Part shown: positions 5,360 through 6,040 of the stretch, piece after piece
Layout of the letters: the number at the start of each line of letters is the position of its first letter
Numbering within the stretch: position 1 is the stretch's first letter
Origin: Candidatus Sulfotelmatobacter sp.
GTDB taxonomy: Bacteria; Acidobacteriota; Terriglobia; Terriglobales; Acidobacteriaceae
DNA: 6,040 nt
Direction of reading: 5' to 3'
Assembly (NCBI GenBank): GCA_030049565.1
Contig: JASIKQ010000623.1
Coordinates: 1-6,040 of the forward strand
The notes under the pieces: model-generated
Told to the model about the DNA's origin: nothing
Database searches by the model: none
The model's input: only the letters and a program-made list of their open reading frames with translations
Position numbers and translations under genes: made by a program

Positions 5360-6040
5360 GTGTATTCACTGCGAAAATTCGTGCGTTTTCTGGTTGCTGT
5401 GCAGCTGTTACCGGCACTTGAAAGCGGCGAGGAAACCCTGGTCGGCGGGCAAGCCGTGCTGGAGGGCGTGATGATGCGCTCGCCTCACGCGTGGGCCATC
5501 GCCTGCCGCAAACCTTCGGGCGAAGTGGTCACAATGAGCGAACCCCTCGATCGCCCCTCCGATAAACATAAATGGATGGCTTGGCCAATCGTTCGCGGAG
5601 TAATGACACTGGGTTATGCGATGACGCTTGGCTACCGTGCCCTGCGCTTCTCCGCCAATGTGGCGATCGACGAGGTGATGAACGACCAAAATAAGGCTGG
5701 CAACCAAGCCGGATCCGAGCCTGCCGCCCAGACGGAAGCGCCAGTAAAACGAGCCTCGAAACAGGACGAAAAAGCTGCCAGAATCAGCGGCTGGCTCGCT
5801 GCCGGAAATGTTATCCTCTCGCTGGCATTCTTCATTTTCATGTACAAATACTTGCCGCTGCTGGCCGCAACCGATCTGAAGAAGGTCGACCCGGCTTTCG
5901 CTGGGCAGATCGTCTTTAACCTGATCGATGGCGCCGTACGCCTGCTGCTGTTTCTGTTCTTTATCTGGCGCGTGTCGTTATTTCCCGATATTCGCCGCGT
6001 CTTCCAATACCACGGCGCGGAGCACAAAACGGTTTTTGCC
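5360..6040 (+). CDS. DUF1385 (YqhQ-type) membrane protein, 5' part
   Basis: The first 227 codons of a DUF1385 protein, a family of multi-pass membrane proteins of unknown biochemical role (YqhQ in Bacillus subtilis), often encoded near prfA and prmC. The family signature VGGQAVLEGVMMRSP is at residues 28-42. The motif HGAEHKTVFA occupies the last ten residues before the window ends, so the C-terminal part is missing. Hydrophobic segments lie at ~72-95, ~145-168 and ~191-208. A polar stretch rich in Gln, Lys, Ala and Glu (~108-140) links the first two and is probably a flexible loop. I chose GTG 5360, with GGAGA at 5343-5347, because it gives a normal N-terminal length before LLPALESGEE. The spacing of 12 bases is long, and GTG 5381 or 5399 remain possible. 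Confidence 0.9.
   Translation, partial: MYSLRKFVRFLVAVQLLPALESGEETLVGGQAVLEGVMMRSPHAWAIACRKPSGEVVTMSEPLDRPSDKHKWMAWPIVRGVMTLGYAMTLGYRALRFSANVAIDEVMNDQNKAGNQAGSEPAAQTEAPVKRASKQDEKAARISGWLAAGNVILSLAFFIFMYKYLPLLAATDLKKVDPAFAGQIVFNLIDGAVRLLLFLFFIWRVSLFPDIRRVFQYHGAEHKTVFA

Noticed and set aside
5632..6027. 131-residue minus-strand frame
   Set aside because: It is antisense to the DUF1385 gene, whose family motifs are clear. Its composition is that of a shadow frame.

Overview
The window most likely comes from an acidobacterium (Terriglobia / Koribacter-like), and it looks chromosomal. No single marker proves this. The pointers are a secreted VWFA-related protein of the type expanded in Acidobacteriota, the decayed C-terminal end of an Oar-like TonB-dependent receptor, a DUF481 barrel with an SH3-like N-terminal part, a solitary tatA, and a DUF1385 protein. 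The DNA is fairly GC-rich and codon use looks even across the intact genes. I see no phage, transposase, CRISPR, tRNA or rRNA signal.

Left part (1-1002): a possible 54-residue proline-rich protein (163-327, +) converges on a secreted Cu/Zn superoxide dismutase (358-873, -). The sodC -10 box almost touches its start codon, so the mRNA may be leaderless. Its upstream region is shared divergently with the next genes.

Centre left (1003-2761, +): a cell-division cluster. It holds a short coiled-coil protein placed like ZapB/TIGR02449, a 150-base gap rich in hairpins, zapA, and a secreted VWA-like protein whose start overlaps the end of zapA and whose metal-binding (MIDAS) residues are mostly gone.

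Centre (2762-3694): gene-poor. It contains a 30-residue single-membrane-span microprotein (2956-3048, -), a possible terminator for it, two short palindromes upstream of it, and a decayed stretch. In that stretch the N-terminal part of a sugar-phosphate isomerase (SIS/AgaS type), broken by frame changes, runs directly into the last ~49 codons of a TonB-dependent receptor. A deletion between two former same-strand genes would explain this.

Right part (3695-6040): an outer-membrane DUF481 protein and tatA on the minus strand, then a divergent intergenic region with a pair of GGCT-N6/7-AGCC elements that can also fold into one long hairpin, then the 5' part of a DUF1385 (YqhQ-type) membrane protein that runs off the window.

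The window is mostly housekeeping and envelope genes. I find no convincing new multi-gene system. The most interesting items are the fused gene relics, the microprotein, the MIDAS-less VWA protein overlapping zapA, and the structured non-coding stretches.
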